A stretch of DNA of 64,000 nucleotides from Leucobacter luti (GTDB taxonomy: Bacteria > Actinomycetota > Actinomycetes > Actinomycetales > Microbacteriaceae), in the NCBI RefSeq assembly GCF_004217175.1, contig NZ_SHKI01000006.1, forward strand, positions 1-64,000. The letters run 5' to 3'. Both the position numbers and the translations under genes were made by a program. Below, in pieces: positions 25,062 to 34,410 of this stretch. The first letter of the stretch is position 1, and each line of letters opens with the position of its first letter. A model generated the notes under the pieces. The model was not told where the DNA came from and did not search any database. It was given only the letters and a program-made list of their open reading frames with translations.

Positions 25062-26114
25062 GTGGAGATACTCGAAACGGGGGCGCCCCAGCCCCCGAGC
25101 CACACCGCGGGCGAGCCCGCGCCCAGCCGCCCGCCGGGGCGGCGCACCGCGCTGCGCATCATCGGCGGCACCGTCGCCGCTGTCGCGATCGGCGTCGCCT
25201 CGTTTGGATCGATCAGCTCGGCGGCCGCCGGCCAAGACATCCACTCGTCGCTGACCCTCATCGCGCCGGCCGCGGCAGGCGGCGGCTGGGACACGGTCGC
25301 GCGCGAAATGCAGCAGGCGCAGCGCGCCAACGGGCTCGCGGCGAACGTGCAGGTCGTGAACATGCCGGGGGCCGGCGGCACCATCGCGCTCGGCAACATG
25401 TCGCGCCTTGAGGGCCGCGCCAACACGATGCTCGTGGGCGGCACCGGCCTCCTCGCCGCCACCATCCAGTACGACTCGGCCGCCACGCTCGACGACGTCA
25501 CGCCCCTCGCGGTGCTCTTCGAGGAGTACGACGTGATCGTGGTGCCCGCCGACTCGCCCTACGAGACGCTCGACGACCTCGTCGGCGCGTGGCGCGAGAA
25601 CCCGGGCGCCGTGCCGTGGACTGGCGGCGGCTCGTTCGACCAGCTCGTGGTGACCGACCTCGCGCTCGCCGCGGGGATCGACCCCGTGGACACCACCTAC
25701 ATCTCGTCAGACGGCGGCGGCGAGGCGGTCGCCGCGCTCCTCAACGGGACCGTGCAGGCGGCGGCCGGCGGCTACCCGGACAACATCGATCAGATCGAGT
25801 CTGGCCGGCTGCGCGCGCTCGCGCTCGTCGCCGAAGAGCCGGTCGCCGGCATCGACATCCCCACCGCGCGCGAGCAGGGCTACGACGTGACGCTCGCGAA
25901 CTGGCGCATGCTCGCGGCGCCGGCCGGGATCACCCCCGACGAGACCGGTGAGCTCACCGAGCTCATCGAGGACACGCTCGCGACGCCCGAGTGGGTGAGC
26001 GCGGTCGACCGATACCACTGGACCGAGCAGGTCATCACGGGGGCGGCGCTCGCCCCGTTCCTCGACGAGGAGCACGCGCGGATCACCCGCCTGTATGAGG
26101 AGATGGGGCAGTGA
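25062..26114 (+). CDS. tctC: Tripartite tricarboxylate transporter binding protein TctC
   Basis: 350-residue extracytoplasmic binding protein of the Bug/TctC family. An N-terminal positively charged stretch and hydrophobic helix (RRTALRIIGGTVAAVAIGVASFG) give a signal peptide or anchor without a lipobox. The ligand-binding core shows LTLIAPAAAGGGWDTVAREMQ, NMPGAGGTIALGNM, and YISSDGGGEAVAALLNGTVQAAAGGYPDN, the expected carboxylate-binding loops. GTG 25062 follows AAAGGAG by 8 nt. It opens the tctCBA operon, translationally coupled to tctB. Confidence 0.92.
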   Translation: MEILETGAPQPPSHTAGEPAPSRPPGRRTALRIIGGTVAAVAIGVASFGSISSAAAGQDIHSSLTLIAPAAAGGGWDTVAREMQQAQRANGLAANVQVVNMPGAGGTIALGNMSRLEGRANTMLVGGTGLLAATIQYDSAATLDDVTPLAVLFEEYDVIVVPADSPYETLDDLVGAWRENPGAVPWTGGGSFDQLVVTDLALAAGIDPVDTTYISSDGGGEAVAALLNGTVQAAAGGYPDNIDQIESGRLRALALVAEEPVAGIDIPTAREQGYDVTLANWRMLAAPAGITPDETGELTELIEDTLATPEWVSAVDRYHWTEQVITGAALAPFLDEEHARITRLYEEMGQ

Positions 26115-26770
26115 TGCCGACCAACAACCCCACCGCAATGTCCGCGGTGGTGGGCGAGGAAATCCAGCTCGCCGCCGGGCACGGCCGCCGCGCCGTGCTG
26201 TTCAAGGAGCTCATCATGCCGGCGCTGCTCGCCGGGTTCGCCACCTACCTGGTGATCGGCAACCTCACGATGCGGGTGCCCGAAGGCACCGCGTTCCCCG
26301 GCCCGCGCTTCTTCCCCGGCCTCATCGCGACGGGCCTGTTCCTGTTCGCGGCGCTGCTCGCACTCGGTGCGGTGCGCGCGTGGCGGCGGTCAGGCACCAC
26401 GGAGCGCCACACGGTGGGCGTGGGTGACGACGCGTTCGAGCTGCTCTCGGCCGAGCACGACGCGGTTGGCGCCGGTGCGGCAGACCTCGACCCCGCCGAT
26501 CCGGCGTCCGGCGGCACCCCCGTCCGGGTCGACTGGCGCTCGCTCGCCTGGGTGGTGCTGCCGTTCATTGCGTTCGCGCTGCTGCTCCCTGTGCTCGGGT
26601 GGATCATCGCCGCCGGGCTGCTGTTCTGGTGCGTCTCGCGCGCGTTCGGCCTGCGCCGGCCGCTCGCGAGCCTCGTCGTCGGGCTCACGGTGAGCTCGAT
26701 CATCTACATCGCGTTCGACCTCACACTCGGGATGTCGCTCCCGTCCGGCGTGCTCGGCTGGGGGTTCTGA
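26114..26770 (+). CDS. tctB: Tripartite tricarboxylate transporter small subunit TctB
   Basis: 218-residue small membrane subunit with four hydrophobic segments, the usual TctB topology; the loop between helices 2 and 3 is long and acidic. The first helix region contains GTAFPGPRFFPGLIATGLFLFAAL, a typical TctB motif. The sequence GTGATG overlaps the tctC stop; ATG 26114 is preferred because GGGG lies 5 nt upstream, but GTG 26111 is possible. Confidence 0.9.
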   Translation: MPTNNPTAMSAVVGEEIQLAAGHGRRAVLFKELIMPALLAGFATYLVIGNLTMRVPEGTAFPGPRFFPGLIATGLFLFAALLALGAVRAWRRSGTTERHTVGVGDDAFELLSAEHDAVGAGAADLDPADPASGGTPVRVDWRSLAWVVLPFIAFALLLPVLGWIIAAGLLFWCVSRAFGLRRPLASLVVGLTVSSIIYIAFDLTLGMSLPSGVLGWGF

Positions 26771-26771
26771 C

Positions 26772-28301
26772 ATGGACACACTGCAACTGCTCCTCGAGGG
26801 CTTCGCCGGCGCGCTCACCTGGCAAAACCTGCTGTGGGTGCTGGTCGGCTGTCTGCTCGGCACCGCCGTGGGTGTACTGCCCGGGCTCGGCTCGTCAATG
26901 GCCGTGGCGCTGCTGCTCCCCGTGACGTTCTCGCTCGAACCGACCGCGGCGTTCATCATGTTCGCCGGCGTCTACTTCGGCGGGCTGTTCGGCGACTCCA
27001 CCATGGGGATCCTCATGAACACCCCCGGCCAGGCCTCCGCGATCGCGTCAACGTTCGAGGGCCACAAGATGGCGCTGAACGGCCGCGCCGCGCAGGCGCT
27101 CGCGACCGCCGCGATCGGCGCGTTCGTGGGCGGCTTCATCGCGTCGATCGTGGTCGTGTTCCTCGCCCCCGTGCTCGCGGACTTCTCGACCCGATTCGGG
27201 CCCGCCGAGTTCTTCGCGCTCGCCGTGTTCGCGTTCGCCGCAACCTCCACCGTCGTCACCGACAATCCGGTGAAGGGCCTCGCCGCCCTGTTCATCGGGC
27301 TCGGCATCGCGGTCATCGGCATCGACGGCGTCTCCGGCGCCCCGCGCTTCACCATGGACTCCCCGAACCTGTTCGACGGGATCTCGCTCGTCACGGTGAC
27401 GGTCGCGGTGCTCGCGCTCGGCGAGGTGATCTACGTCGCCTGCCTCGAACGGCACGTCTCGAACCGCGGGATGATCCGACCCAAGGGTCGGCCGTGGCTG
27501 TCGCGGCGCGAGCTGCGCGAGGCGACCCCGGCGTGGCTGCGCGGCACGGCGATCGGGCTCCCGTTCGGTGTGATTCCCGCCGGCGGCTCCGAGATCCCCA
27601 CCTTCCTCGCCTACGGGGTCGAAAAGCGCCTCGACGCGCGCCGCCGCTCACCGCAGTTCGGCAAGGGGGCGATTCGCGGCCTCGCCGCCCCCGAGGCCGC
27701 GGGCAACTCGACGACCGGCATGGCGATGGGCGCGCTGCTCGCGCTCGGTCTCCCGATCTCCGCCACCGCGGCGATCATGCTCGCCGCGTTCCGCCAGTAC
27801 GGCCTGCAGCCGGGGCCGCTGCTGTTCGAGCGGGCGCCCGAGCTCGTCTGGGCGTTGCTCGCGAGCTTCTTCATCGCGATGGTCGTGCTGCTGATCCTCA
27901 ACCTGCCGTTCGCGATGCTGTGGGCCAAGCTGCTGCTGATCCCGCGCCCGTACCTGTACGCCGGCATCACCGTGTTCTGCGCGTTCGGCATCTACGCGAC
28001 CTCCGGTTCGGTGTTCGACCTGCTGATGCTGCTCGGGATCGGACTCGTCGGCTTCCTCATGCGCGCGCTCGACTACCCGATCGCCCCGCTCATCATCGGC
28101 ATGGTGCTCGGCCCGCTCGCGGAGACCAGCCTGCGCGACGCGACGATGAGCGCGAACGGCGACTTCGCCGTGCTGCTGCAGGGCCCGATCGTGCTCGTGC
28201 TCTACGGGCTGCTCGTACTGGTGCTCGGCTTCGCGATCCGCAACCGCGTGGTGGCGCGCCGCGCCGCCCGCCGCCAGCCGCAGCTCGAGCCCGTGGAGTA
28301 G
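26772..28301 (+). CDS. tctA: Tripartite tricarboxylate transporter large subunit TctA
   Basis: 509-residue permease with about 11-12 hydrophobic segments. The two family signatures are present: GTAVGVLPGLGSSMAVALLLP near the N-terminus and GVIPAGGSEIPTFLAYGVEKR in the middle, followed by PEAAGNSTTGMAMGALLALGLP. It starts one base after the tctB stop. With TctB and TctC it drives ion-coupled uptake of citrate or a related carboxylate. Confidence 0.95.
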   Translation: MDTLQLLLEGFAGALTWQNLLWVLVGCLLGTAVGVLPGLGSSMAVALLLPVTFSLEPTAAFIMFAGVYFGGLFGDSTMGILMNTPGQASAIASTFEGHKMALNGRAAQALATAAIGAFVGGFIASIVVVFLAPVLADFSTRFGPAEFFALAVFAFAATSTVVTDNPVKGLAALFIGLGIAVIGIDGVSGAPRFTMDSPNLFDGISLVTVTVAVLALGEVIYVACLERHVSNRGMIRPKGRPWLSRRELREATPAWLRGTAIGLPFGVIPAGGSEIPTFLAYGVEKRLDARRRSPQFGKGAIRGLAAPEAAGNSTTGMAMGALLALGLPISATAAIMLAAFRQYGLQPGPLLFERAPELVWALLASFFIAMVVLLILNLPFAMLWAKLLLIPRPYLYAGITVFCAFGIYATSGSVFDLLMLLGIGLVGFLMRALDYPIAPLIIGMVLGPLAETSLRDATMSANGDFAVLLQGPIVLVLYGLLVLVLGFAIRNRVVARRAARRQPQLEPVE

Positions 28302-28314
28302 CGGCCGCGCGCGG

Positions 28315-28320
28315 TACGAT
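28315..28320 (+). promoter_or_regulatory. -10 box TACGAT for the deaminase gene
   Basis: TACGAT ends 7 nt before the ATG at 28328 in the 26-nt gap after tctA. There is no Shine-Dalgarno, so the deaminase may have its own leaderless transcript besides readthrough from tctCBA. Confidence 0.45.
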
Positions 28321-28327
28321 TTTGGCT

Positions 28328-28861
28328 ATGGCAACGAACACCCCGGCACCGCTCTCAGACTCCGACCGCAGCTTCCTCAACCTCGCGATCGAGCAGGCAC
28401 AGCTCGGGTGGGAGGAGGGCGGCGTCCCGATCGGCGCGGCCCTCGTGCACCACGGGCCCGAGGGCGACCGGGTGCTCGCGGTTGGCCGCAACCGCCGCGT
28501 GCAGCAGGGCAGCGTGATCCGCCACGGCGAGACCGACTGCCTCGAAAACGCCGGCCGCCTCCCCGCCAGCGTCTACCGCGAGTGCACGCTCTACACCACG
28601 CTGTCGCCCTGCACCATGTGCGCCGGCACCGCGATCCTCTACGACATCCCCCGCATCGTGATCGGCGAGAGCGACAGCTTTGAGGCGTCCGAGGCGTGGC
28701 TGCGCAGCAACGGGGTGGAGCTCGTCGCCGCGAACGACGACACCTGCCGTGCCCTCATGCAGCGCATGATGGACGAGCGCCCCGAGATCTGGGCCGAGGA
28801 CATCGGCGTGGAGACCGCCGAGCTCGGCACGGCCGCGGCCGGCATCGAGCCCCGCGCGTGA
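28328..28861 (+). CDS. Cytosine/nucleoside deaminase, fungal FCY1-like
   Basis: 177-residue zinc enzyme of the cytidine-deaminase fold. The zinc and catalytic residues are H66 and E68 in RHGETDCLENAGR and C95/C98 in TLSPCTMCAG. The HGETDCLENAGR stretch and the size resemble yeast cytosine deaminase rather than the TIM-barrel CodA. Predicted reaction: cytosine to uracil plus ammonia in the cytosol. The following permease gene overlaps by GTGA, supporting a nucleobase uptake-and-deamination pair. Confidence 0.85.
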   Translation: MATNTPAPLSDSDRSFLNLAIEQAQLGWEEGGVPIGAALVHHGPEGDRVLAVGRNRRVQQGSVIRHGETDCLENAGRLPASVYRECTLYTTLSPCTMCAGTAILYDIPRIVIGESDSFEASEAWLRSNGVELVAANDDTCRALMQRMMDERPEIWAEDIGVETAELGTAAAGIEPRA

Positions 28862-30189
28862 GCGCCGAGACGCCCGAGACAGAGGCCGAGGCAACCGCTG
28901 CCGCTGCCGGGACCGCCGGAGCCGCTGCCGCCGCGGAGCCGGTGATCGACCGCGACTACCCCGTCACCCCGGTGCCGCGGCACGCGCGCAAGGGATTCTT
29001 CTCCCTCATGGTCGTGCTGCTCGGCTTCACGATCTTCACGCCCACCATGCTCGCGGGCGCAGCCCTGGGCGAGGCGTTCGGCCTGCGCGAGCTGCTCGTC
29101 GTGATCGCGGTCGGCTCGCTCGTGCTCGGCGCGTACGTCGCCGTGCTCGGCTGGATCGGCGCCCGCACCGGCCTCACCACCGTCGTGATGGCCCGCTACA
29201 CGCTCGGCTCTCGCGGCTCGAAGCTCGCGTCGATCCTGCTCGGCGGCACGCAGATCGGCTGGTACGGCGTCGTCATCGGCACGATTGGCGAGCTCACCGC
29301 GCAGGCGTTCGGGTGGGAATCGTCGGTCGCCCGCGCCGCCATCATGATCGCCGTGAGCGCGCTCATGTGCGCGACCGCGGTCTACGGCTACCGCGGCATG
29401 TACTGGGTATCGCTGATCTCTACGCCGCTGATCCTGATCCTCGCCTTCTGGGTCATGTTCCGCTCGCTCGAGGAGGTCGGCGGCTGGGCGGGCCTCGCCG
29501 CGATCCAGCCCGGCGGGCAGATGACGCTCGCCGTGGCCGTCACCACCGTGGTCGGCACCTTCGTGTCGGCCGGGACGCAGGCGCCCAACTGGACCAGGTT
29601 CGCGCGCAGCGGCCGGCAGGCGGTGATCGCGTGCGTGGTCGGGTTCCTGATCGGCAACGGCCTCATGATTTTCTTTGGCGCGATCGGTGCGATCACCTTC
29701 GGTGAGGGCGACTTCGTCCTCGTCCTGTTCCAGCTCGGCCTCATCGGCTGGGGCCTGTTCCTGCTGTTCGGCAACCTGTGGAAGTCGAACGCCGACGCCG
29801 CGTACTCATTTGGCGTGGCCGGGGCGGAGCTGTTCGAGAAGCCCAGCAAGACGCGGTTCGTGATCTACGGCTCGATCATCGGCACCATCCTCGCGCTGCT
29901 CGGCGTGGGCGACCACCTGCCGCAGTACCTCGGCCTGCTCGGCACGTTCATCCCGCCGCTCGGCGGCGTCATCATCGGCGACTACCTCGCCCGGTGGCGG
30001 CGCACGCAGATGCCCGAGGGGGAGGTGCTGCCCCGCTTCAACTGGGTCAACCTTGGCGTGTACGCGCTCTCCTGCGCGCTCGCCTGGGGCGCCGGCCAGC
30101 TCGAGCTTGGGATCCCGCCCGTGATCGGGATCGTGGCGGCGCTCGTGCTCGCGTTCGCGTTCGCGCGGCTCACCCCGCGCCGCGGCTAG
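28858..30189 (+). CDS. codB: Cytosine permease-like NCS1 transporter
   Basis: 443-residue membrane transporter with about twelve hydrophobic segments. Early blocks GFTIFTPTMLAGAALGEAFG and LGGTQIGWYGVVIG fit the CodB branch of the NCS1 family; GTFVSAGTQAPNWTRFARS and GTFIPPLGGVIIGDYLARWR are later signatures. The first ~30 residues are an Ala/Glu-rich tail. It starts in the overlap with the deaminase stop and likely imports cytosine or a close analogue. Confidence 0.85.
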   Translation: MSAETPETEAEATAAAAGTAGAAAAAEPVIDRDYPVTPVPRHARKGFFSLMVVLLGFTIFTPTMLAGAALGEAFGLRELLVVIAVGSLVLGAYVAVLGWIGARTGLTTVVMARYTLGSRGSKLASILLGGTQIGWYGVVIGTIGELTAQAFGWESSVARAAIMIAVSALMCATAVYGYRGMYWVSLISTPLILILAFWVMFRSLEEVGGWAGLAAIQPGGQMTLAVAVTTVVGTFVSAGTQAPNWTRFARSGRQAVIACVVGFLIGNGLMIFFGAIGAITFGEGDFVLVLFQLGLIGWGLFLLFGNLWKSNADAAYSFGVAGAELFEKPSKTRFVIYGSIIGTILALLGVGDHLPQYLGLLGTFIPPLGGVIIGDYLARWRRTQMPEGEVLPRFNWVNLGVYALSCALAWGAGQLELGIPPVIGIVAALVLAFAFARLTPRRG

Positions 30190-31013
30190 CGGCGGGCGCG
30201 GGGCAGGGCGCTCCGGCTGGGGCGCTCCGGCGGGGGCGCCCGGGCGGGGCCCGGTCGCTGTCGCGCGCTCTGTTCCCCGCTCTTTGTTTCCCGCGCGCCG
30301 TTTCCCACGAGCGTGCGGCTTTGCGTGCCCGCGCCTGCTGCGTCTGCGCCCGTGCCCGCTGCGTCTGCGCCCGTGCCTGCCGCGCCCGTGCCCGCTGCGT
30401 CCGCGCCCGCTGCGTCCGTGCCCGCTGCGTCCGCGCCCGCGATTCCCACGAGTGGCGGGTTCGCGCGCGAGTGTGCGGCTTGGCTGCGGTTGTGAAGTCG
30501 CACGTTCATGGTGGAGCCGCACGCTCGTGGAGGTGAGACGGGGCGGCGTTCGATCTTGCGCGAGTGTGCGGCTTCGCTCGCCTCGCCGTGGCAGCGCGGG
30601 CCGGGGCCCGGCTGCGGCGACGCCCGCGCCTATCCCGCCCGCACCCCAGCCGCGCCCGTTCCCGTTCCCGTGCCCGCGCCCGCGTTTCCCACGAGTGGCG
30701 GGTTCGCGCGCGAGTGTGCGGCTTGGCTGCGGTTGTGGAGCCGCACGTTCGTGGTTGAGCCGCACGCTCGTGGTTGAGCCGCACGCTCGTTGTGAAGCCG
30801 CACGCTCGTGCTGGAGCCGCGCGCTCGTGATGAAGCCGCGCGCTCGTGATGAAGCCGCACGCTCGTGCGTCACAGGGGAGCCCGGACGGGCACCCGCCCC
30901 AGACGCCCGCCGCGCCCGCCTGCCGCGGGCCCCGCCCATCAGCCAAATGGATGACGCGAGGATCAGTCGTGCCCGCGATTCCCCGCGCGCGGCGTCCTGG
31001 TGGAGTTGATTGC
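30190..31013. repeat. Gene-free repeat region A
   Basis: 824 bp with no credible gene. It contains a 15-bp-type tandem (CTGCGTCCGCGCCCG variants, about 30331-30440), two copies of a 65-bp segment (30443-30507 and 30686-30750, two differences), and an array of cores GCCGCAC-GCTCGTG at 30740, 30759, 30778, 30797, 30816, 30835 and 30854, that is exactly every 19 bp. Inverted copies of the same core (GTGCGGCT) occur upstream at about 30313, 30474, 30566 and 30717. The arms can pair over long distances. Confidence 0.85.
30740..30872. repeat. Seven-copy 19-bp tandem array (AGCCGCACGCTCGTG core)
   Basis: Seven units start at 30740 and every 19 bp after it, sharing GCCGC-CGYTCGT with a 4-5 bp variable spacer. 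A further pair with the same 19-bp spacing (GTCGCAC then GCCGCAC) is at 30498-30523. Confidence 0.9.
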
Positions 31014-33113
31014 ATGGCTACCCCTCAGAAATCCCCGGGCTTTTCCGGCTGGCTCACCTCGCGCGGCGGGGCCTGGCTCGCCCTCGGCGCGGTGCTCCTC
31101 ATCATGACCGTGCTCTTCGGGGCCTTCGGCTCGGCGAAAGCGCCCGCGCAGAACGCCTCGGCCCCGCCCGCGTCCGAGTCGGCCCGGGCGGCGGAGCTCA
31201 TGCAGCAGTTCCCCAACGCTGAGCGCCAGTCGGTGCTGGTGGTGGCCACCCCGGCCGCCGGCGGCGAGCTGTCTGCCGCGGACCTCGCTGCCGCCGAGGC
31301 GCTCCTGCCCCTCCTTGATGAGCGGGCGGACGCCCCGGCGACCGGTCCCCTCGTGAGCGAGGACGGCGGTGCGGCGCTCCTCGTGGTGCCCATCGCGGTG
31401 GGCGACACGAACGGCGAGACCGCCGAGCTGATCGGCGAACTGCGCGCGGACCTCGCCGCGCAGACCCCGAGCGGCCTCGAGCTGCTCGTCACCGGCGGCC
31501 CGGCGTTCGGCGCGGACGTCGCCGCCGCGTTCGACGGCGCAAACTTCACGCTGCTGTTCGTCACGATCCTGATCGTGGCAATCCTGCTCATCGCGACGTA
31601 CCGCTCGCCGATCCTGTGGCTGATCCCGCTCGTCGCGGTCGCCCTCGCCGACGGGCTCGCGGGCCGCCTCACCGCGGCCGCGGGGTCCGCGTGGGGGCTG
31701 CAATTCGACGCCGGGATCATCAGCGTGCTGGTGTTTGGCGCCGGCACGAACTACGCCCTGCTGCTGATCTCGCGCTACCGCGAGGAGCTGCTCGGCACTG
31801 ACGACCACCGGGCGGCGCTTGCCGCTGCGTGGCGCAAGACCGCCCCGGCGATCATCGCCTCGAACCTCACCGTGGTGCTCGCGCTGCTCACCCTCGCGCT
31901 CGCCGTGATCCCGGGCACGCGCGGTCTCGGCGTCTCGGCCGCGATCGGGCTGCTCGTCGCTCTCGCGGTCGTGCTGTTCCTGCTCCCGCCGCTGCTCGCG
32001 GTGTGCGGGCGTGGCGTATTCTGGCCGTTCGTGCCGCGGCCGGGCCAGCCGCGCAGCCAGGGCCGGCTGTGGCGCGGGGTCGCCACCCGGGTGGGGCGGC
32101 GCCCGGTGGCGAGCCTGCTCGGCGGCGTTGCGCTCCTCGCCGTGATGTCCGCGGGCCTGATCGGAACCTCGGTGGGACTCGACCAGGTCGAGAAGTTCCG
32201 GGTGCAGTCCGAGTCGGCCGCGGGCCTCGAAACGCTCTCGGAGCACTTCGCGCCCGGCGAGGCCCAGCCGATCTACGTGGTCGCCGAGAGCGGGGCGACC
32301 GACGCCGTGGTGTCCGCCGCCCGGGGCGTGGTCGGCGTGGTGCGCGCCCACCCCGTCGGGGAGACCGCCGACGGCACACTCACGAAGATCATGGTCACGA
32401 GCGAGTACGCGCCGAGCTCGGAAGCGAGCCTCGATCAGATCGGCGAGCTTCGCGCCGCGGTCCACGAGGTGCCGGGGGCCGACGCCGTCGTCGGCGGGGC
32501 CGTCGCCACCGACGTCGACGCGCGGGCCGGCAATCAGCAGGATCTGTGGCTGATCGCACCGCTCGTGCTGCTCGTCAGCTTCGCCGTGCTCGCGCTGCTG
32601 CTGCGCGCGCTGGTCGCTCCGCTGCTGCTGCTCGCCGTGAACCTCGCGAGCGCGCTCGCCGCGATCGGGGCCGGGGCGTGGCTCAGCCGGGTCGTGTTCG
32701 GGCAGCACGCCCTCGACCTGCAGGTCCCGCTGCTGGCGTTCATGTTCCTGGTCGCGCTCGGGATCGACTACACGATCTTCCTTGTGCACCGGGCGCGCGC
32801 TGAGGCCGAGACGCACGGTACCCGCGGCGGGATCGTCGAGGCGGTCGCGCACACGGGTGGGGTGATCACGAGCGCGGGGATCGTGCTTGCCGCCGTGTTC
32901 GCGGCGCTCGGGGTGCTGCCGCTCGTGACGCTGGGCCAGCTCGGGCTGATCGTGGGGATCGGGGTCGTGGTCGACACGCTCGTGGTGCGCACGGTGATCG
33001 TGCCGGCGCTGTTCACCCTCGTGGGGGACCGGATGTGGTGGCCGGGCAAAATGCGGCGAAGTCGGGGAGAATCGACGCATGAGCATCGTGAACGCACCGC
33101 TGTCGCGCACTGA
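31014..33113 (+). CDS. MMPL-family RND transporter
   Basis: 699-residue membrane exporter with the duplicated RND/MMPL plan: helix 1, a large extracytoplasmic loop (about residues 35-175), a block of helices with DAGIISVLVFGAGTNYALLLISRYREEL, then a second loop and a second block with LQVPLLAFMFLVALGIDYTIFLVHRARAEAE. The GxxxDY/N segments are the family's proton-relay region. Relatives export lipids, drugs or pigments. The ATG at 31014 follows GGTGGAG. Its 3' end overlaps a histidine kinase gene by 35 bp, so this looks like an exporter co-expressed with its regulators. Confidence 0.92.
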   Translation: MATPQKSPGFSGWLTSRGGAWLALGAVLLIMTVLFGAFGSAKAPAQNASAPPASESARAAELMQQFPNAERQSVLVVATPAAGGELSAADLAAAEALLPLLDERADAPATGPLVSEDGGAALLVVPIAVGDTNGETAELIGELRADLAAQTPSGLELLVTGGPAFGADVAAAFDGANFTLLFVTILIVAILLIATYRSPILWLIPLVAVALADGLAGRLTAAAGSAWGLQFDAGIISVLVFGAGTNYALLLISRYREELLGTDDHRAALAAAWRKTAPAIIASNLTVVLALLTLALAVIPGTRGLGVSAAIGLLVALAVVLFLLPPLLAVCGRGVFWPFVPRPGQPRSQGRLWRGVATRVGRRPVASLLGGVALLAVMSAGLIGTSVGLDQVEKFRVQSESAAGLETLSEHFAPGEAQPIYVVAESGATDAVVSAARGVVGVVRAHPVGETADGTLTKIMVTSEYAPSSEASLDQIGELRAAVHEVPGADAVVGGAVATDVDARAGNQQDLWLIAPLVLLVSFAVLALLLRALVAPLLLLAVNLASALAAIGAGAWLSRVVFGQHALDLQVPLLAFMFLVALGIDYTIFLVHRARAEAETHGTRGGIVEAVAHTGGVITSAGIVLAAVFAALGVLPLVTLGQLGLIVGIGVVVDTLVVRTVIVPALFTLVGDRMWWPGKMRRSRGESTHEHRERTAVAH

Positions 33114-34410
33114 CGCGGCAGGTCGGGGCCCGGCACGCGGGGGCACGTCCGGCTGGGGCGCCCCCGGGCGCGGGGCGACCGGCGGGGGCGCCGCCGGGGC
33201 GACCACCCGCGCGATGGAGGTGGGGCAGCACCTGATCGCGATCGCCCTCACCGTGATCGGGGTGGTCCGCGCGATCGGCGACGGCACCCCGGTCGCGGCG
33301 GCCCTGGTGTCGGGCCTCGCGATCCTCGCCTGGCACACCGCCGGCACCCTCGTCCCCGCGCGCTCGCGCACGCCCAGCTTTGCAATCTGGTGGCTCATTG
33401 GGCTGACGGTCGTGTGGGCCGCCGCGATCGCGGTCTCCGCTGAGTTCGTCTGGCTCGCGTTCCTGCTGTGGCTGCTCGCCGGCCACCTCCTGCCGCTGCG
33501 GTGGGGGCTGCCGTACGCGGTCGCGGTGCTCGCCGCGGTGGTGCTCGCGCCGATCCTGCACCACGGCGCAACGAGCTACGCGAACGTATTTGGCCCGCTC
33601 ATCGGCGGGATCTTCGCCTTCGGGATCTCGCGTGGCTACCTGCAGCTGCTGCGCGACGCGGCCGAGCGCGAGCGCCTCGTCGACTCGCTCACCCGCGCGC
33701 AGCGCGAGACCGCGGAGCTGCAAGACGAACTGGCGCTCGCGCAGCGCGAGTCCGGGGCGATCGCGGAGCGCACGCGCATCTCCCGCGACATCCACGACAC
33801 GATCGCGCAGGCGCTCTCGTCGATCAAGCTGCTCGCCCACGCGGAGAGCAATCGCACCGCGGACCCCGAGGCGGCGCTGACGCTGCGGCAGGTTGAGACG
33901 CTCGCCGGCGAGAGCCTGTCGGATGTGCGCCGGATCGTCGCCGCGCTCGTGCCGGCGGAGCTTGAGGAGGACGCGCTCGCCGCAGCGCTGCGCCGCATGC
34001 TGGATCGCGCGCGCGACGAGGCCGGCCTGCAGGTCGAGCTGCACGTCGACGAGTCGCTCCCGCTGCTGCCGACCGAGACCGAGGTGGCGCTGCTGCGCGC
34101 GGCGCAGTCGGGGCTCGCGAACGTGCGGCTGCACGCGAACGCGAGCCGGGTGGTGGTGAGCCTCATCGACGCGGACGGCACCGTGCGCCTCGACATCATC
34201 GACGACGGGGCGGGCTTCGACGCTGGCGCGTGGGAGCGCGACGCGGATCACCGCTCGGCGAGCTACGGGCTCAGGTTTATGCGCGCGCGGCTGCGCGAGC
34301 TGGGCGGCGGGCTCGACATCGAGAGCGCGCCGGGCGACGGCACTGCGCTCTCCGTGCACCTGCCGCTGCACCCCGCACCGAGCCACCCAGCCACGGAGGA
34401 GCCCGCATGA
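33079..34410 (+). CDS. NarL-type sensor histidine kinase
   Basis: 443 residues. A Gly-rich N-terminal tail, about four to five membrane helices (48-185) and a short coiled linker lead to a HisKA_3 domain with H239 in [25 protein letters not shown] and a C-terminal ATPase domain ([11 protein letters not shown]-type box seen as [28 protein letters not shown]). The ATG at 33079 is preceded by GGGGAGA and overlaps the MMPL gene; a start at 33214 (MEVGQH) is possible. The input signal is unknown, perhaps membrane stress or the exporter's cargo. Confidence 0.9.
   Translation: MSIVNAPLSRTDAAGRGPARGGTSGWGAPGRGATGGGAAGATTRAMEVGQHLIAIALTVIGVVRAIGDGTPVAAALVSGLAILAWHTAGTLVPARSRTPSFAIWWLIGLTVVWAAAIAVSAEFVWLAFLLWLLAGHLLPLRWGLPYAVAVLAAVVLAPILHHGATSYANVFGPLIGGIFAFGISRGYLQLLRDAAERERLVDSLTRAQRETAELQDELALAQRESGAIAERTRISRDIHDTIAQALSSIKLLAHAESNRTADPEAALTLRQVETLAGESLSDVRRIVAALVPAELEEDALAAALRRMLDRARDEAGLQVELHVDESLPLLPTETEVALLRAAQSGLANVRLHANASRVVVSLIDADGTVRLDIIDDGAGFDAGAWERDADHRSASYGLRFMRARLRELGGGLDIESAPGDGTALSVHLPLHPAPSHPATEEPA

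Noticed and set aside
30740-30872. CRISPR array
   Set aside because: Units are 19 bp with 4-5 bp variable parts, no 25-40 bp spacers, and no cas genes anywhere in the window.
30963-33398. Very long open frame antisense to the MMPL gene (about 800 codons)
   Set aside because: It is rich in Arg, His, Gly, Ala and lacks any domain; long antisense frames are expected opposite high-GC genes with GC-rich third positions. The MMPL frame has clear motifs.
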